A program made the position numbers and the translations under genes. From positions 248,001 to 312,000 of the forward strand of contig JAIUOA010000002.1 in NCBI GenBank assembly GCA_020161295.1: a stretch of 64,000 nucleotides of DNA, written 5' to 3'. Positions 61,345-64,000 of this stretch are shown in pieces (the first letter of the stretch is position 1; each line of letters opens with the position of its first letter). The DNA comes from Bacillota bacterium. Lineage in GTDB: Bacteria; Bacillota; Clostridia; Peptostreptococcales; Acidaminobacteraceae. The notes under the pieces are model-generated. The model saw nothing but the letters and a program-made list of their open reading frames with translations, searched no databases and was not told where the DNA came from.

Positions 61345-61942
61345 TTCGTCCTTCCGTTTGTTCGCGATTGGTGATTCCTTGGATTTTATAGTAGAGGGTG
61401 GTCAACCGTTCTATTAATCCATAGGGTGAATCAAACAAGAATGAAAATTGAATGGGATTATCACATAATGTCTCAAAGAATTTTCTTCTGTTGAGTTTAA
61501 AGACAAACTGATTCATGGTAATGCCGATCTGAGAAAGGGATTTATCGAAATCATGTAGGATGCTTTCGATGAGAAATGAGAAATGGGTACCAAAGGTGTG
61601 GTCGCATTCCTTGCTAGTAGTTAGGATGCTGTTTATGGCTTCTATTAATGATAAGGCACCATGAATGACTTCTTCTTCATGGGCGCGATAATACTGCTTA
61701 AGCATTTCTTCATCATGGTTTTCTGCGCTCAGGCGATTGAAGGAAGCTTTTAGATTATGGGCATTGGAATAGAAGGCATCGATGATATAGCGTTCATTAC
61801 CTGAACGATGATCGGGATTGTTATGCGCTTCACCTTTTGCAAAAACGTTTTTGACAAAAAGGCTTGTATTGGTGCTTTTAACTTTTGTCTTAGAGGTGTT
61901 TTTGTAGTTGGTGACCGTTGGGCTTTTGGTAATTCCTGGCAT
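61325..61942 (-). CDS. unrecognised helical protein
   Basis: This 205-residue protein starts with a basic, Thr/Ser/Lys-rich N-terminal tail (about 40 residues) and is then mostly helical. GAGGA precedes the ATG (at AGGAGGACAGAT), so it is a real gene. The C-terminal segment (QFSFLFDSPYGLIERLTTLYYKIQGITNREQTEGRI) faintly recalls the end of flagellar cap protein FliD, but no flagellar genes are present. Function unknown. Confidence 0.6.
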   Translation of the reverse strand: MPGITKSPTVTNYKNTSKTKVKSTNTSLFVKNVFAKGEAHNNPDHRSGNERYIIDAFYSNAHNLKASFNRLSAENHDEEMLKQYYRAHEEEVIHGALSLIEAINSILTTSKECDHTFGTHFSFLIESILHDFDKSLSQIGITMNQFVFKLNRRKFFETLCDNPIQFSFLFDSPYGLIERLTTLYYKIQGITNREQTEGRIIDYRT

Positions 61943-62042
61943 ATCTGTCCTCCTTCCATGCTCTTTAAATTATTATCGGCATTTCGAGAAGAAATGATTA
62001 ATGTTATAATAGTGATGTCAAGCAAAATAAAAGAGGTGGCTC

Positions 62043-64000
62043 ATGATGGATTCCACAAGTCAAATGATGGTCGAAATTGAAAAAGAATTACTTAACCGCT
62101 CATTTCTCAAAAATGTTGGATTGACACGTAAGGAAATGGTGGATTTTATCGGCGATGAACAGTTCAGAGATAATATCGCTACAGTCTTAAGAAACAAGCT
62201 TTTTCATTGCTTTGACGTTTATGAACTAATGCAACCTTTTTTTGATCACTTTCCAGTGAAAATGGAAAAACTGGATTGGCTAAAGTATATTTATCAATAT
62301 GCATTGAGCTTTTCTTTTCCAGAGGCGGTCACAGACACACTGGTGTTTGACAAAAGTAAAGCGGCAGAGGTCTATTTACGCTTACTAAGGATCATCGGTG
62401 CGTTTCAAAGACGTACGAAAGACCAAACCTGGCAGAGCCAATATCCGATAGAGCTTTTAGGAGAATCTGAAATTGAAGCGCTGGAGGATAAATCGGAATA
62501 TAATCTATTCAAACGCTACTACACCCATGATTTTGTTTATGAAATGATGAAGCTCAATCAAGAAGTCATTGGTTTCACGACATTAGATCATATATGTGGT
62601 GTACATCATATCGCCATGAGGACGGCGAGACAACTGAAGGCGGCAGGTTATCCTATCGATCTTGGAAGGGTTTCAGGAGCTGCCATTGGACATGATATTG
62701 GTAAGTTTGGATGCAAACCCGATGAAATGAAACGCGTGGCATATTACCATTACTTCTATTCTGGCGAATGGTTTGAAAAACGCGGAATCGTGTACATCCG
62801 TAATGTGGCGATCAACCACTCCACATGGGATTTAGAACTAGACGCCTTGCCGATTGAGTCTTTAATTCTCATATACAGTGACTTTAGAGTAAAGGCTGAT
62901 TGGATCGATGGCGTTTCAAAGATGAAAATTTTCACACTCAAGGATTCGTTTGATGTCATCTTAGGCAAGCTGGATAATGTCGATGCCGCTAAAGAAAACC
63001 GCTATCGTAGGGTTTATGACAAACTAAACGACTTTGAGCAATTTTTATGGGATTTGGGAATCGTAACCGATCCGGATGAACCCATAAGCTATGACCCGTT
63101 TAAGTCGAAGCGAAAGTATTTTACATTGATGCAAGGCGAGGAAATCACACAAAACGTTATTTTTTCATCGATAGAGCATAACATTGAACTCTTATATCGC
63201 CTAAGGGATGAAGCTTCGCTTAATAAGCTGCTGGAGCCCGTTAGAAATAGCCGTGATCTAACGAGTTTAAGAGGCTATATTGCCATTTTAGAAGAGTATT
63301 ATAACTATCTGACGCAAAAGCAGAAGCAGATCGTTTTGAATTTTTTATATGAAAAGCTCGTTTTACCTGAAGAAGATATCCGAAAACAATGCGCCGAACT
63401 GATCGGAACCATCGTCGCTTCCTACGATGAAGAAATTCGCAAAGAAATACCACCCAGCGCAAGTGTGGAAGTCAATGGCATCGACACCGTGCGATTGCTA
63501 GGAATGACCATTGAGCGGTTTTTAAAGCCAGAGAATAAGATTATCGATCGCCATAAGAAATACATCAGTTACAGCATGCGCGATATGCTGGATGCTTATT
63601 TCAAGCACTTGAGTGGTCGTGATAAACGTCTTAGAAGCATCGAGCTTACAGTTAGCTATTTTACGAAGTACAGCAGTCACGAGCAAATTCGTTTCTATTT
63701 GATAAAGGCAGCACGTATTCTCCCGTTTGCGGAGTTTACACATGACCAGAAGTTTACGATTATCAATTTTGTGTCCACACTTTTGACGGATGAGGATAAC
63801 AAGGTCCGTCTACGGGCTTACAATCTCATCTATTCCATTACACCAAATGTGGGTGAGGAGCTCGTCAGAATCGCTGGAGTGTATCGCGTCTTACCGGATG
63901 AGCCATTGGCACTAAAGGACCCTGCAGAAAATTATGCGCGCTTAAAATTAGCTGAAAACCTAAGGTGCGCCCCTGAGATTATTGAAAAGTATAAAAAAAT
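62043..64000 (+). CDS. large HD-domain protein, 5' part (continues past the window)
   Basis: The frame stays open for 652 codons to the window edge. AGGTGG precedes the ATG at 62043. The HD phosphohydrolase core is visible: HH at about residues 186-187 (GVHHIAMRTARQL), GHDIGK at about 216-221, His258 in NHSTWD and Asp280 in SDFRVK. The rest of the available sequence looks helical, like repeat scaffolds. HD proteins cleave nucleotides or cyclic dinucleotides, but the GYP motif of c-di-GMP phosphodiesterases is not seen. The full length and the C-terminal domains lie outside. Confidence 0.75.
   Translation, partial: MMDSTSQMMVEIEKELLNRSFLKNVGLTRKEMVDFIGDEQFRDNIATVLRNKLFHCFDVYELMQPFFDHFPVKMEKLDWLKYIYQYALSFSFPEAVTDTLVFDKSKAAEVYLRLLRIIGAFQRRTKDQTWQSQYPIELLGESEIEALEDKSEYNLFKRYYTHDFVYEMMKLNQEVIGFTTLDHICGVHHIAMRTARQLKAAGYPIDLGRVSGAAIGHDIGKFGCKPDEMKRVAYYHYFYSGEWFEKRGIVYIRNVAINHSTWDLELDALPIESLILIYSDFRVKADWIDGVSKMKIFTLKDSFDVILGKLDNVDAAKENRYRRVYDKLNDFEQFLWDLGIVTDPDEPISYDPFKSKRKYFTLMQGEEITQNVIFSSIEHNIELLYRLRDEASLNKLLEPVRNSRDLTSLRGYIAILEEYYNYLTQKQKQIVLNFLYEKLVLPEEDIRKQCAELIGTIVASYDEEIRKEIPPSASVEVNGIDTVRLLGMTIERFLKPENKIIDRHKKYISYSMRDMLDAYFKHLSGRDKRLRSIELTVSYFTKYSSHEQIRFYLIKAARILPFAEFTHDQKFTIINFVSTLLTDEDNKVRLRAYNLIYSITPNVGEELVRIAGVYRVLPDEPLALKDPAENYARLKLAENLRCAPEIIEKYKK

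Noticed and set aside
1..64000. CRISPR arrays, tRNA or rRNA genes, insertion sequences, phage genes
   Set aside because: Nothing in the window has the regular repeats, cloverleaf sequences, transposase motifs or phage modules needed to support them.

Overview
The window looks like chromosomal DNA of a low-to-middle GC anaerobic member of the Firmicutes, class Clostridia. The reasons are strong AGGAGG-type ribosome binding sites, consensus sigma-A promoters, T-box and c-di-GMP-I (GEMM) leaders, a class D sortase, the rapZ-yvcK-nudix-whiA cluster, a non-discriminating AspRS/GatCAB route, and [FeFe]-hydrogenase maturation genes. The gene set suggests the Fusibacter/Acidaminobacter neighbourhood, but that is a guess. 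I saw no tRNA or rRNA genes, IS elements, prophage or CRISPR array. Most genes lie on the + strand.

Layout. 1-1.6 kb: the end of a class D sortase gene, then two tandem GEMM-I riboswitches in front of a secreted transglutaminase-like protein. 1.6-7.3 kb: typA, then a TadE / DUF5702-like / TadE-zinc / protein-kinase group and a small zinc-ribbon gene. 7.3-10.4 kb: a pan-motif RNA with an attenuator-like hairpin, then a PanG-like reductase and panB-panC-panD. 10.4-24 kb: murB, a PHP hydrolase, rapZ, yvcK, a nudix gene, whiA, an orphan solute-binding lipoprotein, dnaE, pfkA, pyk and an Fe-S aldo/keto reductase. 24-28 kb: a GerMN protein (minus strand), then a coiled-coil protein with ftsE and ftsX. 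28-34.4 kb: prfC, a methyltransferase, an ABC-F protein, pepP and a YkgJ-like protein. 34.4-39.9 kb: a T-box leader, an aspS-gatC gene fusion, gatA and gatB. 39.9-50.8 kb: a formimidoylglutamase-like gene, a leucyl aminopeptidase, a ferritin-like protein, a DUF2161 protein, a YcbA/YcbB-type two-component pair, an NhaC-type antiporter, a Crp/Fnr regulator, alr and an M20 amidohydrolase. 50.8-54.9 kb: a possible Rex operator, a structured leader with a terminator, a TM1266-type regulator, hydG, hydF and a radical SAM gene. 54.8-64 kb: a membrane PilZ protein, a CoA-type nudix hydrolase, a UPF0316 protein, DAHP synthase, hflK-hflC (minus strand), a YihY/BrkB membrane protein, an unknown protein and the first 652 codons of a large HD-domain protein.

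How genes work together. Cyclic dinucleotide signalling appears twice, as the tandem GEMM RNAs and the PilZ effector. The T-box, AspRS-GatC, GatA and GatB form one unit for making Asn-tRNA (and Gln-tRNA) by transamidation, with an Asn specifier codon to match. The pan operon carries a full route from ketoisovalerate to pantothenate plus beta-alanine, under a pan RNA. FtsEX is paired with a coiled-coil partner that has no visible hydrolase domain. The hydrogenase maturation genes seem to be controlled at the promoter (possible Rex site) and in the leader (terminator with a competing pairing).

The strongest candidates for something new are: the GEMM pair whose two copies differ at the ligand-specificity base (G versus A); the AspRS-GatC fusion under a T-box with overlapping GAA/AAC codons; the leader of the hydrogenase maturation operon; the FtsEX system without a hydrolase and with an altered FtsE signature motif; and the isolated TadE/kinase island. 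All family calls come from reading the translated sequences by eye; no search was run.
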